Source: Aridibaculum aurantiacum (GTDB taxonomy: Bacteria > Bacteroidota > Bacteroidia > Chitinophagales > Chitinophagaceae). From it: 64,000 nucleotides of DNA. The position numbers and the translations under genes were made by a program. Positions 51,851 to 61,013 of the stretch are shown in pieces; position 1 is the stretch's first letter, and each line of letters begins with the position of its first letter. Below the pieces are notes generated by a model. That model did no database searches and had not been told where the DNA came from. It saw only the letters and a program-made list of their open reading frames with translations. The stretch spans positions 300,059 to 364,058 of the forward strand of contig NZ_JAFEWC010000004.1 of the NCBI RefSeq assembly GCF_017355875.1, in the 5' to 3' direction.

Positions 51851-53122
51851 ATGCTACAGGTGAACTATATCCGTCAAAACCGTGAAACAGTACTGGAAAG
51901 ACTGGCTATAAAGAATTTTAAGAATACTGAACTGGTGGATGAAGTGCTGAAGCTGGATGATGAGAGAAAGCGCCTGCAGAATGAGTTTGACAGTAACCAG
52001 GCCAAGGTGAACAGTGCTTCTAAGGAAATAGGTAACCTGATGCGGACTGGCGATAAAGATGGTGCGGAAGCCCTGAAGCAGGAAGTAGCCACCATTAAGC
52101 AAACCCTTGAGCCGCTGAAGCAGCAAATGGCGGATGTAGAAACACAACTTCAAAATAAGTTGCTGCAGCTACCTAACCTGCCTTCACCGTTGGTGCCTGC
52201 AGGTAAAACTCCTGAAGACAACGAAGTAGTAAAGGAAGGTGGAGAAAAACCTGTTCTTCACGAAGGTGCACAGCCTCACTGGGAACTGACAACAAAATAT
52301 AAACTCATCGATTTCGAATTAGGCACAAAGATCACCGGCAGCGGTTTTCCTGTATATACCGGCCAGGGTGCGCGGCTACAGCGTGCGCTGATCCAATACT
52401 TTTTAAATTTTAATACTGCTGCTGGTTACCTGGAGTACCTGCCGCCGTTCATGGTAAATGAAGACAGTGCCTATGCTACTGGCCAACTGCCAGACAAAGA
52501 AGGCCAGATGTACCATGCAACTGCAGACAATTTTTACCTGATACCAACAGCAGAGGTGCCTGTAACTAATGTTTACCGCGATACCATCTTGAAAGAAGAT
52601 GAGCTGCCGGTAAAGATGACGGCTTATTCTCCTTGCTTCAGGCGCGAAGCTGGCAGCTATGGTAAAGATGTGAGAGGCCTGAACCGCTTACACCAGTTTG
52701 AGAAGGTAGAGATCATTCAACTGGCGCACCCGGAGAAAAGCTATGAAGTGTTGGAAGAAATGGTGGCGCACGTAGAAAGACTGGTGCAGTCCCTTGAGTT
52801 ACCTTACCGCATCCTGCGCCTTTGCGGTGGAGATATGAGTTTTACCAGCGCTCTTACCTACGATTTTGAAGTATACAGTACAGCTCAGCAGCGTTGGCTG
52901 GAGGTGAGCAGTGTGAGCAACTTCGAAAGCTTCCAGAGCAACAGGATGAAGTGCCGCTATAAAGACGCCAACGGGAAAACGCAGTTGGTGCACAGCCTTA
53001 ATGGTAGCTCTTTAGCACTACCACGTATAGTAGCTGCTATATTAGAAAATCATCAGAAAGAAGATGGCATTCATTTACCTAAAGCACTGCAGCCGTATTT
53101 CGGCAAAGAGGTGATCAGCTAA
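51851..53122 (+). CDS. serS: serine--tRNA ligase
   Basis: It charges tRNA-Ser. The 423-residue protein has the N-terminal coiled-coil arm (LDDERKRLQNEFDSNQAKVN near residue 40) that recognises the tRNA variable arm. The class II core follows, with motif 2 PCFRREAGSYGKDVRGLNRL and HQFEKVEI, and motif 3 SLALPRIVAAILENHQ. The serine-binding TAEVPVTN segment is present. It has its own terminator (53160-53191). Confidence 0.97.
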   Translation: MLQVNYIRQNRETVLERLAIKNFKNTELVDEVLKLDDERKRLQNEFDSNQAKVNSASKEIGNLMRTGDKDGAEALKQEVATIKQTLEPLKQQMADVETQLQNKLLQLPNLPSPLVPAGKTPEDNEVVKEGGEKPVLHEGAQPHWELTTKYKLIDFELGTKITGSGFPVYTGQGARLQRALIQYFLNFNTAAGYLEYLPPFMVNEDSAYATGQLPDKEGQMYHATADNFYLIPTAEVPVTNVYRDTILKEDELPVKMTAYSPCFRREAGSYGKDVRGLNRLHQFEKVEIIQLAHPEKSYEVLEEMVAHVERLVQSLELPYRILRLCGGDMSFTSALTYDFEVYSTAQQRWLEVSSVSNFESFQSNRMKCRYKDANGKTQLVHSLNGSSLALPRIVAAILENHQKEDGIHLPKALQPYFGKEVIS

Positions 53123-53159
53123 ACGAATTCATTTTCTGCGACATAGATAAGTTTTTTAT

Positions 53160-53191
53160 AGAAGTCACCACAACACTGGTGGCTTCTTTTT
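53160..53191 (+). terminator. intrinsic terminator of serS
   Basis: AGAAGTCACCA pairs with TGGTGGCTTCT (one G-T pair) around CAACAC and is followed by T residues. Confidence 0.85.
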
Positions 53192-53261
53192 ATTTATTGA
53201 TTTCTTATTCTACCACAAAGTAAACTTCAGCAGGTAATATTATCTTAGCCAAAACCCCTGC

Positions 53262-54218
53262 ATGAAAAAGTGGCTCAAGCGAATTATTTACTTCGTTCTC
53301 TTCCTTTTCATATTCCTGAATATTGTAGCAGCCTTCCATGCCTACAAGTTCACGCGCTTCTACGAAAGCGATAAAGCCTATACTAAGAAACCTGAACAGA
53401 TGTCTGGCTGGGAAAAGACGAAGGTGATACTCTTCGGGGTGGATTATGTAAAACGCCCAATTGTAGATAAGCCATCAATACCTTATGAAGATGTAGTACT
53501 GCGCACCAGCGACGACCTGGATCTGAAAGCATGGTATGCACCTGCATCAAACGCTACCGGAACCGTCATCATGTTTCATGGACATGGAGGTACACGTAGT
53601 GGCGTATTAAGTGAAATGAAAGCTTTTCATGAATTTGGATACAACGTACTGGCTATAGATTTTAGAGCACATGGCAAAAGTGATGGGAACACTTGCACCG
53701 TGGGCTATCACGAAGATGCAGACGTGATGGCAGCATATGAACATATAGCAGCTAAGGGAGAATCAAATATTATCTTGTGGGGAATATCAATGGGTGCTGC
53801 GGCCATTGCACGCACTATGGCAGAACATGAAAATATAAAACCAAAAAAAGTAATTCTTGAAATGCCTTTTGCCACACTGGAAGAAGCAGTGGAAGCAAGG
53901 CTTAGAATGATGAAACTTCCTGAAGAGCCTTTTGCTACTTTACTAACATTCTGGGGCGGGTTGCAAAATGGCTTCTGGGCGTTTGGCCACCGACCTGTTG
54001 ATTATGTAAAAGAGATCAATACTCCTGTATTGGTGCAGTGGGGCAGGAACGACAGCCGTGTATCAGAGTCTGAGACAACTTCTATTTTTGAAAATATACC
54101 TACCGAAGAAAAGCGACTGGTAGTGTATGAAAATAGTGGACACGAAAGCTTGCTGCGTAAAGAGCCAGCCAAGTGGGTGACTAATGTGGCAGCGTTTCTT
54201 GCTCCCGGGTCTAAATAG
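53262..54218 (+). CDS. membrane-anchored alpha/beta hydrolase
   Basis: A 318-residue hydrolase with one N-terminal membrane helix (IIYFVLFLFIFLNIVAAFHAY). The alpha/beta fold has the oxyanion-hole region MFHGHGGTRSGVLSEMK, nucleophile Ser in LWGISMGAAAIARTM, acid in VQWGRNDSRVSE and base His in ENSGHESLLRK. This layout resembles BAAT/YqiA-like or BEM46-type serine hydrolases. The substrate is unknown. It is convergent with the L,D-transpeptidase gene, with only 5 bases between their ends. Confidence 0.87.
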   Translation: MKKWLKRIIYFVLFLFIFLNIVAAFHAYKFTRFYESDKAYTKKPEQMSGWEKTKVILFGVDYVKRPIVDKPSIPYEDVVLRTSDDLDLKAWYAPASNATGTVIMFHGHGGTRSGVLSEMKAFHEFGYNVLAIDFRAHGKSDGNTCTVGYHEDADVMAAYEHIAAKGESNIILWGISMGAAAIARTMAEHENIKPKKVILEMPFATLEEAVEARLRMMKLPEEPFATLLTFWGGLQNGFWAFGHRPVDYVKEINTPVLVQWGRNDSRVSESETTSIFENIPTEEKRLVVYENSGHESLLRKEPAKWVTNVAAFLAPGSK

Positions 54219-54223
54219 GAAAA

Positions 54224-54748
54224 TTATTTCTTGATGGTGATCTTGGTGCCTACCGGGATGATATTGAATAGCTGCTTTACGTGCTCATTCTTCAGGCTAA
54301 TGCAGCCAAGCGTCCAGTTCTGGTAGCGGTCTACTGCATAATCTTCGCGTGGCCAGGTGCCGTGAATGCCGATATCTCCACCAATCTTAGCATGTGCAGG
54401 AATCAATCCCATCCGCTTACGCTGGTTGAACTTTTCTACATCTACAGCGGTAGGATAATCCAACGCCATATACCTGCACCACTTGTTGTGCACTCGTTTT
54501 GCAATGATGGTGAAAGTGCCTTCTGGCGTTTTGCGATCTCCCTGTATCAGTTTATCTCCCAGGTCATCGTTGCCTAAAACAATAGGAAAACTAGCTAGCC
54601 AACCTTCTGAATCGTAAACATTTAGTTCGTAGTCGCTTTTATCAACAATGATGTAGTAGGCACTTTTACTATAGATGGCAGCAAAGAAAGAAGTGTTGGT
54701 AACCAAGATGGTGGCTAGTACAACAAAAAGGATCAATCTGCTCTTCAT
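54224..54748 (-). CDS. L,D-transpeptidase (YkuD domain)
   Basis: It links peptidoglycan stems by 3-3 bonds or attaches proteins to the wall. Residues 1-24 form a signal or anchor (LILFVVLATILVTNTSFFAAIY). The YkuD domain shows YIIVDKSDYELNVYDSEGWL, then KTPEGTFTIIAKR, and the active-site box IGGDIGIHGTW followed by NWTLGCISLKNEHV (catalytic Cys, conserved His and Gly). The 174-residue size is that of a minimal YkuD enzyme. It is a single gene on the minus strand. Confidence 0.93.
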   Translation of the reverse strand: MKSRLILFVVLATILVTNTSFFAAIYSKSAYYIIVDKSDYELNVYDSEGWLASFPIVLGNDDLGDKLIQGDRKTPEGTFTIIAKRVHNKWCRYMALDYPTAVDVEKFNQRKRMGLIPAHAKIGGDIGIHGTWPREDYAVDRYQNWTLGCISLKNEHVKQLFNIIPVGTKITIKK

Positions 54749-54913
54749 ACCGGGGGGGTGGCTTTTCTTATGAATGTTGGTTGAAATTAACTCCTGGATG
54801 TTTTAAAGAGTTGGGGATTCACAAAATTTTACAAACAGCTGATGCAGCAGTATCCGATAAACGAAAAGTTGTATTTGTAAACTATTATAAATAAAGTGCC
54901 TTGATCAAATAAA

Positions 54914-54937
54914 AAACCCGGCACTATGTCCGGGTTT
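54914..54937 (-). terminator. intrinsic terminator of the outer membrane protein gene
   Basis: On the minus strand AAACCCGG and CCGGGTTT pair around an 8-base loop and a T-run follows to 54911. It ends the sigma-linked operon. Confidence 0.85.
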
Positions 54938-54959
54938 AGATTTTATTGATGTTTTACTA

Positions 54960-55820
54960 TTACCAGTTGCTTAAACGTATACCTACACTATAAGGATATT
55001 GTTCAAGACCTCTTTCGTGTAGCGGTGTCATGCTGTAGCTACCAAACAAGCGGATCGGTCCTATACCCAGTTCACCTGTGTATGCCAGCCTGAATTGTTC
55101 AAGATCAAAATTGCCCCTGATCTTTTCTTTTCCTCTTTCGCCGCTTACTTGTTTGTTGCGGCTGCCAACAAGGTAGCCTGCAGTAATACCTGCACTAAAG
55201 CTTAAGCCTTTTTTATGGCCAGGCATGGTGTTGAAGTTTAGCATAAGTGGCACTGAAAGATATCCTGTGTACAGCTTATTCTTAGTGAAGTTTATACTAT
55301 CTCTAAATATGTAAGAAGGCGACTTGTGATAGCTGATATTGTTCTCGTACCTGAAGTTGAACATTTCTAAACCAACACCATACTTCAGGTTTACATAACC
55401 TTTGTGGATGTTCAGTCGCTGCATCAATACCCATATGTTTACGTTGGTCGTTTTGCCGGTGCGCAGCTTCAGGTCGTCTTTTGTAAAAGGCTGCTCGTTT
55501 GGCCTGATAGGGCGCAGGTAGTCATTAGCTGCCGGGCTGCCATATTGTGTTCTGTCTACTACATTGGCAAAACCAATGTCTACTATCCACCAGTTAGTGC
55601 TGATAGCACTTGATCTTTTTGGCTCCTTTTTTTCTATCACTATATCACGCGATGAAGAGCCTGGGCGGTTCTTTTTGATAATGGTGAAGTTGCCTATTCT
55701 TACTGTATCGGCATTGCTTGTAATGATAGTTGTGTCTGATGTTGCAGTTGTTGTATCTGCCTGGGCAAAGGATGATCCCACAGCCAGTAAGGCTGCCATT
55801 GCTAAATAAATCCGTCTCAT
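54960..55820 (-). CDS. outer membrane beta-barrel protein (PorT-like)
   Basis: A 286-residue secreted beta-barrel. The signal peptide is MRRIYLAMAALLAVGSSFAQ, followed by a Thr/Asp-rich stretch and a basic region (IIKKNRPGSSSRDIVIEKKE). The barrel part has alternating strands (STNWWIVDIGFANVVDRTQ, VNIWVLMQRLNIHKGYVNLK, LYTGYLSVPLMLNFNTM) and ends YPYSVGIRLSNW, a typical barrel end. It fits the outer membrane protein beta-barrel (PorT-like) class. It is the last gene in an operon after an ECF sigma factor and a membrane regulator, so it may be a target or sensor of that system. Confidence 0.85.
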   Translation of the reverse strand: MRRIYLAMAALLAVGSSFAQADTTTATSDTTIITSNADTVRIGNFTIIKKNRPGSSSRDIVIEKKEPKRSSAISTNWWIVDIGFANVVDRTQYGSPAANDYLRPIRPNEQPFTKDDLKLRTGKTTNVNIWVLMQRLNIHKGYVNLKYGVGLEMFNFRYENNISYHKSPSYIFRDSINFTKNKLYTGYLSVPLMLNFNTMPGHKKGLSFSAGITAGYLVGSRNKQVSGERGKEKIRGNFDLEQFRLAYTGELGIGPIRLFGSYSMTPLHERGLEQYPYSVGIRLSNW

Positions 55821-55849
55821 GTTTTTTTGGTTTTTTAAATCTTGAAGGT

Positions 55850-56941
55850 CTATTTACCTTTTAATTTGAAGTTCGCTATGCGTATGATGTTGTCTCCATC
55901 GGTATTCTCTTCTTTTTTGTCGAAGAGGGTGGAGGCTTTACGTAAAATGCTTTTGAGCTTATTCTTATTGATCTCGGCGGCGCCTATATAGATCGTCTTG
56001 CTGGTCTCATCCTCATCCTCAATATCTTTATAAACTGCATTGTGCACTATAGGCTGTTCTGCTTGGGTAGATGGTTTATTATTTACTACCACTACCTGGT
56101 TATTCGCATGCTGAGGATTACTGGTTGTATTAACTTCTGATGGTTCTTTGCGTATAATGGCAGCCATCATCTCTTCAGTTGGCGGAAGCAATTTTATTGG
56201 CTTCTCCTCATTTTTTTGAACCACTATTTCGGTAGATCTTGTGTCCTTTCGCTGTTGTATGTTTTTGGCAAAAGTTGTTTCTACAGGCTTCACCACTTCA
56301 GCTGGTGATTCGTTTGTAGCAGGTTTTTCTGTGGTTTCCGCTTTCGCTAAGTGCCCGCTTGCTGCAGGTGCTACAGGTTGTTGTTCTACTTTTTCAATCT
56401 TCTGAGGCTGAACGTTTGCCACAGCCGGCTGCTCAATATTTTCGTCGTTTACAAGTAACCATGCCGCTGCTACCAGGAACAATATTGCGGCTGCCACACT
56501 CATTTTAAACCACACCAGTGGCACCACCCGTTTCGTTTCTTCGTGCCTGTACAGCTCTTTTTTATTAGGATAAACTATGTCTTCAGCGGGTAGTACGGTT
56601 TGTTGTAGCTGTGTATACTCTTCCTGCAGGTTAGGATGTTGCAGGATGAAAGTTTCCACTGCTTCCTTTCCTTGTTCTGAAAGCTCGTTGTCTATAGCCA
56701 GTAAAAAATACTCCTCATAATTGCTGGAACTGATACCCGGGTTGTTCCTGAAAAGCTCCTCTTTATCCTCGAAAGTGATGTCCTCAGGCAGTAGCACCGA
56801 CTGCTGCAACATCTCCAGCTCTGATGCCAGGTCCGGGTTCTGTTGTACAAAGGCTTCCACTTCTGCACGTAGTTCGGGAGCTAGTTCCCTGTCTACATAC
56901 AGTAGAAAGAATTCTTCGTAGTTATGCCTGTTTATACTCAC
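55850..56941 (-). CDS. membrane protein with two tandem anti-sigma-like N-terminal domains
   Basis: A 363-residue protein without a named family that I can assign. Residues 7-65 and 74-132 are tandem copies of the same helical unit (NYEEFFLLYVDRELAPELRA then NYEEYFLLAIDNELSEQGKE; each ends ED..F/Y..KEELFR or KKELYR). Such units resemble zinc-finger-like anti-sigma domains. One membrane helix follows near residue 148 (MSVAAAILFLVAAAWLLV), then a low-complexity periplasmic tail rich in Val, Glu, Pro and Lys. Starting with GTG at 56941 and located 60 bases after the ECF sigma gene, it is most likely that sigma factor's membrane regulator. Confidence 0.78.
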   Translation of the reverse strand: MSINRHNYEEFFLLYVDRELAPELRAEVEAFVQQNPDLASELEMLQQSVLLPEDITFEDKEELFRNNPGISSSNYEEYFLLAIDNELSEQGKEAVETFILQHPNLQEEYTQLQQTVLPAEDIVYPNKKELYRHEETKRVVPLVWFKMSVAAAILFLVAAAWLLVNDENIEQPAVANVQPQKIEKVEQQPVAPAASGHLAKAETTEKPATNESPAEVVKPVETTFAKNIQQRKDTRSTEIVVQKNEEKPIKLLPPTEEMMAAIIRKEPSEVNTTSNPQHANNQVVVVNNKPSTQAEQPIVHNAVYKDIEDEDETSKTIYIGAAEINKNKLKSILRKASTLFDKKEENTDGDNIIRIANFKLKGK

Positions 56942-56964
56942 GCTTCTTCTTATTTAAAAGTTCT

Positions 56965-57005
56965 ATTCTCTAATCTAAAATCTTCAATCAAAAATCTTCA
57001 ATCAA
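56965..57005. repeat. short tandem-like tract between sigma factor and its membrane regulator
   Basis: ATCTTCAATCAAAA is repeated imperfectly with a period near 14 (AATCTAAAATCTTCAATCAA, then AAAATCTTCAATCAAAT). It may be a spacer; no hairpin. Confidence 0.45.
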
Positions 57006-57490
57006 ATCACGTTCTCCGGGCTTACCAGGTAATTGCGTAATGCTATCCTTGCACGGTGGAGGTATACTTTTACCTGGCTTTCGTTTAGCCCGGTTATCCT
57101 TCCTATTTCTTCGTAATTGTAACCTTCATAATCTTTCAGCATCACCAGGCTACGCTGTGTTTCGTTTAGCCTGTTCAGTGCTTCCATCAGTGCTTTTTTT
57201 ACCTGTGGCGTTTGCTGGTGTTGTACACCTTTGGTTGTTTCAGTAAAATCTTCCTGCAGGTTTATCCGCTTTACTTTCCTTAAGTGGTCAATCATCTGGT
57301 TGTAAGCTACCGTGAACAGGTACGATTTACTTTTATCAAACTCCACCGATTCTCTATGACGCCACATCTTTTCAAATGCTGATTGTACAATATCACGAGC
57401 ATCCTCCTGGTGCCTGAGGTTCTTTACTATAAACCGGTACACGTTATCCGAATACAGGTTCACACACTCATTATATTGTTGTTCCGTCAT
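57002..57490 (-). CDS. ECF RNA polymerase sigma factor
   Basis: A 162-residue group 4 sigma factor. Region 2: YSDNVYRFIVKNLRHQEDAR then DIVQSAFEKMWRHRESVEFD and YLFTVAYNQMIDHLRKVKR; region 4: MLKDYEGYNYEEIGRITGLN then ESQVKVYLHRARIALRNYL. It starts an operon with the tandem anti-sigma-like protein and an outer membrane barrel. The order suggests a surface or envelope signal controls the sigma factor, but targets are unknown. The ATG at 57490 is the natural start. Confidence 0.93.
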   Translation of the reverse strand: MTEQQYNECVNLYSDNVYRFIVKNLRHQEDARDIVQSAFEKMWRHRESVEFDKSKSYLFTVAYNQMIDHLRKVKRINLQEDFTETTKGVQHQQTPQVKKALMEALNRLNETQRSLVMLKDYEGYNYEEIGRITGLNESQVKVYLHRARIALRNYLVSPENVI

Positions 57491-57599
57491 AAGAAGCAGC
57501 TATGCTTGTTGTTGGTTTTGTAGTTGTACGCGCACAAAAGTAAAAAGTTACAGCTGGAGGTAAAAAAAGTAGAAGTTTATTAGCCATTTGCAGGAAGAG

Positions 57600-57690
57600 C
57601 GTGTGTACAGGCGGATGCGCGGTATGAAGAGGCGGATGAACGGGGGAAAAAATGAAAAATGAAAAATGAAAAATTAAAAAGGGAGGGAGG
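57600..57690. repeat. repeat tract upstream of kbl
   Basis: Direct repeat AGGCGGATG (57609-57617 and 57631-57639), then GGGGGAAAAAATGAAAAATGAAAA with unit AAAAATG(A) repeated about four times (57648-57680). It lies before the kbl start; a role in kbl expression is possible but unproven. Confidence 0.5.
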
Positions 57691-57772
57691 TTGGATGCTT
57701 TCATCCCGTTAAACACAGATGCAGCCATGGGGAAACTCTCTTACCTTTACCGGCATCAAAAATTGCTGAAAT

Positions 57773-59026
57773 ATGAACGAGAACTTTGTACAACGTATAC
57801 AAGCTGAATTGCAAGAGATTGACCAGGCGGGGTTATTCAAAAGAGAAAGGATCATCACCAGTGAGCAGGGGCCGGAAATAACCGTAAATGGCAAAACTGT
57901 TTTGAACTTTTGCGCTAACAACTACCTGGGGCTTTCTTCCCATCCGAAAGTGATAGAGGCCGCACATAAAGCTATCGACAGTCATGGATATGGCATGAGC
58001 AGCGTGCGTTTTATATGCGGTACCCAAGACATACATAAAGAACTGGAACAAAAGATCGCGAACTTTTTAGGTACAGAGGATACCATTTTATATGTAGCTG
58101 CCTTTGATGCAAACGGAGGTGTTTTTGAACCACTGTTCAACGAGCAGGATGCCATCATCAGCGATGCGCTCAACCATGCATCTATCATAGATGGTGTGCG
58201 GTTATGTAAGGCACAGCGTTACCGTTACGAGCACAATAGCCTGGAGGACCTGGAAGACAAACTGAAGCAATCGCAACACCTCCGCAGCCGCGTTATTGTT
58301 ACCGATGGATCATTTAGTATGGATGGAACCATTGCGCAGCTGGATAAGATATGCGACCTGGCTGATCAATACGATGCCATTGTAATGATTGATGAAAGCC
58401 ATAGCAGCGGATTTTTGGGTAAGACCGGCAGGGGGACCCATGAGTACCGCGATGTAATGGGCAGGATAGACATCATTACCGGCACATTGGGTAAAGCACT
58501 GGGTGGCGCCAGTGGCGGATTTACCAGCGGAAGAAAGGAGATCATTGAAATGTTGCGCCAGCGCAGCCGTCCTTATTTATTTAGTAATACAGTTGCTCCA
58601 AGCATTGTAGGTGCTTCCATAGCTGTATTTGATATGATAACAGAAACCACTGAGCTGCGTGATAAGCTGGAAAGAAACACGAAGTACTTCCGTAAAAAAA
58701 TGACCGCTGCTGGATTTGATATCAAACCCGGCGACCACCCGATCGTTCCAATCATGCTGTACGAAGCAACGGTTGCACAGGAGTTTGCCGCTCGTTTGCT
58801 GGAAGAAGGTGTTTATGTTATCGGCTTCTTTTATCCTGTAGTGGCCAAAGGACTTGCACGTATACGTGTGCAATTAAGTGCAGCGCACGAAATGCATCAT
58901 TTAGATAGCGCCATTGCTGCCTTCACAAAAGTTGGAAAAGAAATGGGTGTGCTTAAAGGTTCGGCGGAGGTATCAACGCCTGTTAATGATGAAGAATTAG
59001 AAGCATCTGCTGAAAAAGGGATGTAA
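57773..59026 (+). CDS. kbl: glycine C-acetyltransferase (2-amino-3-ketobutyrate CoA ligase)
   Basis: It splits 2-amino-3-ketobutyrate with CoA to glycine and acetyl-CoA, completing threonine breakdown; it needs PLP. The PLP lysine is Lys241 in TGTLGKALGGASGGF. The family start (VQRIQAELQEIDQAGLFKRE, VLNFCANNYLGLSSHPKV) and core (YGMSSVRFICGTQDIHKELE, VTDGSFSMDGTIAQLDKIC, VMIDESHSSGFLGKTGRG) match Kbl closely. At 417 residues it has a C-terminal extension of about 20 residues beyond the usual 397. The partner threonine dehydrogenase (tdh) is not adjacent. Confidence 0.95.
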   Translation: MNENFVQRIQAELQEIDQAGLFKRERIITSEQGPEITVNGKTVLNFCANNYLGLSSHPKVIEAAHKAIDSHGYGMSSVRFICGTQDIHKELEQKIANFLGTEDTILYVAAFDANGGVFEPLFNEQDAIISDALNHASIIDGVRLCKAQRYRYEHNSLEDLEDKLKQSQHLRSRVIVTDGSFSMDGTIAQLDKICDLADQYDAIVMIDESHSSGFLGKTGRGTHEYRDVMGRIDIITGTLGKALGGASGGFTSGRKEIIEMLRQRSRPYLFSNTVAPSIVGASIAVFDMITETTELRDKLERNTKYFRKKMTAAGFDIKPGDHPIVPIMLYEATVAQEFAARLLEEGVYVIGFFYPVVAKGLARIRVQLSAAHEMHHLDSAIAAFTKVGKEMGVLKGSAEVSTPVNDEELEASAEKGM

Positions 59027-59046
59027 TAAGAAAGTTTCAATATATG

Positions 59047-59076
59047 AAGGAGGAGCAGTTGCTTCTCCTTTTTTAT
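59047..59076 (+). terminator. intrinsic terminator of kbl
   Basis: AAGGAGGAGC and GCTTCTCCTT (one mismatch) with a four-base loop, followed by a T-run. Confidence 0.85.
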
Positions 59077-59151
59077 TTATAGATGCTTTAGAGGTGCAGC
59101 TAAAACAATGCACCTGGTAAATGAATAGCTTTGCGAAAATTTTTTACACAG

Positions 59152-59964
59152 ATGAAATATGCTTTTATAGCAATTATGGTATGCATTGTAGCAGGCTGTA
59201 ATCAAAACAATGTGAACGTGGATGATAGCCTGGGAAAACATTTTAAAGCGCACAATGTTACCGGCACTTTTGGATTACTGGATAATGGTAAAGCAGAGTT
59301 TACTGTTTATAACCTAAGCCGGTTTAGAGACAGCGCCTACCTACCTGCTTCTACTTTTAAAATTGTGAATTCATTGATTGGAATAGAAACAGGAAGAATA
59401 GTAGATGAGAACATGGTGATACCCTGGGATGGACAACAGCGGGAAATACAGAACTGGAACCAGGACCTGAACATGACACAGGCTTTCAAATTTTCTTCGG
59501 TGCCATACTACCAGGAGGTGGCGAGGCGCATAGGAAAAGATACTATGCAGCGCTGGCTGGATTCACTCGGTTATGCTTCACGCTACAGCCGTGCTGAAAT
59601 AAAAACAGTTGATAACTTCTGGCTGGATAATTCCATTAAAATAACTGCAGATGAGCAACTTGGGCTGGTGAAAAAATTATACTTTGATGAACTGCCTTTT
59701 CAAAAGAGAACAACCCGCATAGTAAAAGAAGCAATGGTGATGGAAAAGAATTCTAACTATATTCTTGCTTATAAAACCGGGCTTGGTAATACTGAAAATG
59801 GAAATGCTTTAGGCTGGATCGTTGGCTGGATAGAAGAGAACAAGCATCCATATTTTTTTGCAATGAATGTAGAAGGACCTGCTGATACAGAAATGGTGAA
59901 GGTGCGGATGGATATCTTGAAAAAGACACTCGACCAGCTGGGCTTCCTGAAAGGCAATATGTAA
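59152..59964 (+). CDS. class D beta-lactamase homologue, lipoprotein
   Basis: I start it at the ATG at 59152, which gives a lipoprotein signal (MKYAFIAIMVCIVAGC, Cys16); a TTG at 59131 would put 7 residues before it. Class D (OXA) hallmarks are Ser67-x-x-Lys70 (PASTFK), Ser115-x-Val117 (SSVPYYQEVAR), Trp157 in FWLD and Lys208-Thr-Gly (YKTG). The usual YGN motif is replaced by Tyr141-Ala-Ser. Length 270 is normal. The core residues suggest a penicillin-binding fold with acyl-enzyme chemistry; whether it confers resistance cannot be told. Genes on both sides give no hint of mobility. Confidence 0.9.
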   Translation: MKYAFIAIMVCIVAGCNQNNVNVDDSLGKHFKAHNVTGTFGLLDNGKAEFTVYNLSRFRDSAYLPASTFKIVNSLIGIETGRIVDENMVIPWDGQQREIQNWNQDLNMTQAFKFSSVPYYQEVARRIGKDTMQRWLDSLGYASRYSRAEIKTVDNFWLDNSIKITADEQLGLVKKLYFDELPFQKRTTRIVKEAMVMEKNSNYILAYKTGLGNTENGNALGWIVGWIEENKHPYFFAMNVEGPADTEMVKVRMDILKKTLDQLGFLKGNM

Positions 59965-60008
59965 ATGGTTCATTTTTTGTTTACCTACCACAAATCATTC
60001 AGTGCTTC

Positions 60009-61013
60009 ATGGCATTTCAAAATTTAGAATACCTGCTTGGTCTTTTGCTCCTGGTCCCTATCACGCTGTTGTTCGTTTTCCTGCTTAGGTGGAAGCGTAA
60101 AGTAAGGAAGCAGATAGGCGATGAAGACCTGGTAAAAAGCCTGGTAAAAGATTATTCGCCTAAATATTTCAGGCTAAAGTTCTTTGTTTTCATTGCAGCG
60201 CTTGCGCTCTGTGTCATTGGCGCTGCTAATCTTCGCAAGCCTAAAGCCGGCGCATCTGGCAACAAAGCAGGTATTGATGTAATGGTGGTACTGGATGTGA
60301 GCAATAGCATGCTCGCACAGGACATAAAGCCAAACCGGCTGGAACGTGCAAAACAAGTGCTGAACAAACTGGTGGATCAGCTGGAAGATAACAGGATGGG
60401 CTTGGTGGTTTTTGCAGGACAAGCTTTTTTGCAAATGCCACTTACCGCTGATCTTGCTTCTGCAAAGATGTTCATTTCAAATGCCTCACCTTCTGCCGTG
60501 CCTGTGCAAGGAACGGTGATAGGCGATGCGCTTCGTTTGGCCAATGCCTCTCTCGATACAAAAGAAAGAAAATATAAAGCGGTCATTCTGGTAACAGATG
60601 GTGAAGATCATGATGAGAAAGTAGAAGCAGCATCAGATGAGCTGGCTGAATTTGGTGTAGTGGTTCACGCAATAGGTATTGGTTCGCCTGATGGCGCTCC
60701 CATTTTTGATGAAGTGATCAATGATTATAAAAAGGACCTGCAGGGAAACGTGGTTGTGTCTAAACTGAATGAAAAGGACCTGCAGCTGGTAGCACAAAAA
60801 ACCGGTGGAGAATATGTTCTTTTCAATTCACCAGATGAAGTGGTAACGAGGATAATGAATGAACTAAACCAGATGGATAAAAAGCAGGTAGGTGGGGGAG
60901 AACAACGTTCTTACGATTCTTATTTCCAGTGGTTCCTGCTTGTGGCACTGGTACTGTTGTTGGTAGAAGTTTTTATACCTGAAAGAAGAATAAAATGGTT
61001 TGGCGCAAAATAA
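60009..61013 (+). CDS. batB: BatB-like VWA domain membrane protein
   Basis: A 334-residue protein with two N-terminal membrane helices (about residues 8-26 and 55-75), a von Willebrand A domain with an intact MIDAS (DVMVVLDVSNSML then later LVTDGEDHDEK), and a C-terminal membrane helix (WFLLVALVLLLVEVFIPERR). This matches BatA/BatB of the Bacteroides aerotolerance group, which is usually linked to MoxR, DUF58, BatC and BatD. Here only BatC follows, overlapping by 19 bases. Confidence 0.9.
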   Translation: MAFQNLEYLLGLLLLVPITLLFVFLLRWKRKVRKQIGDEDLVKSLVKDYSPKYFRLKFFVFIAALALCVIGAANLRKPKAGASGNKAGIDVMVVLDVSNSMLAQDIKPNRLERAKQVLNKLVDQLEDNRMGLVVFAGQAFLQMPLTADLASAKMFISNASPSAVPVQGTVIGDALRLANASLDTKERKYKAVILVTDGEDHDEKVEAASDELAEFGVVVHAIGIGSPDGAPIFDEVINDYKKDLQGNVVVSKLNEKDLQLVAQKTGGEYVLFNSPDEVVTRIMNELNQMDKKQVGGGEQRSYDSYFQWFLLVALVLLLVEVFIPERRIKWFGAK

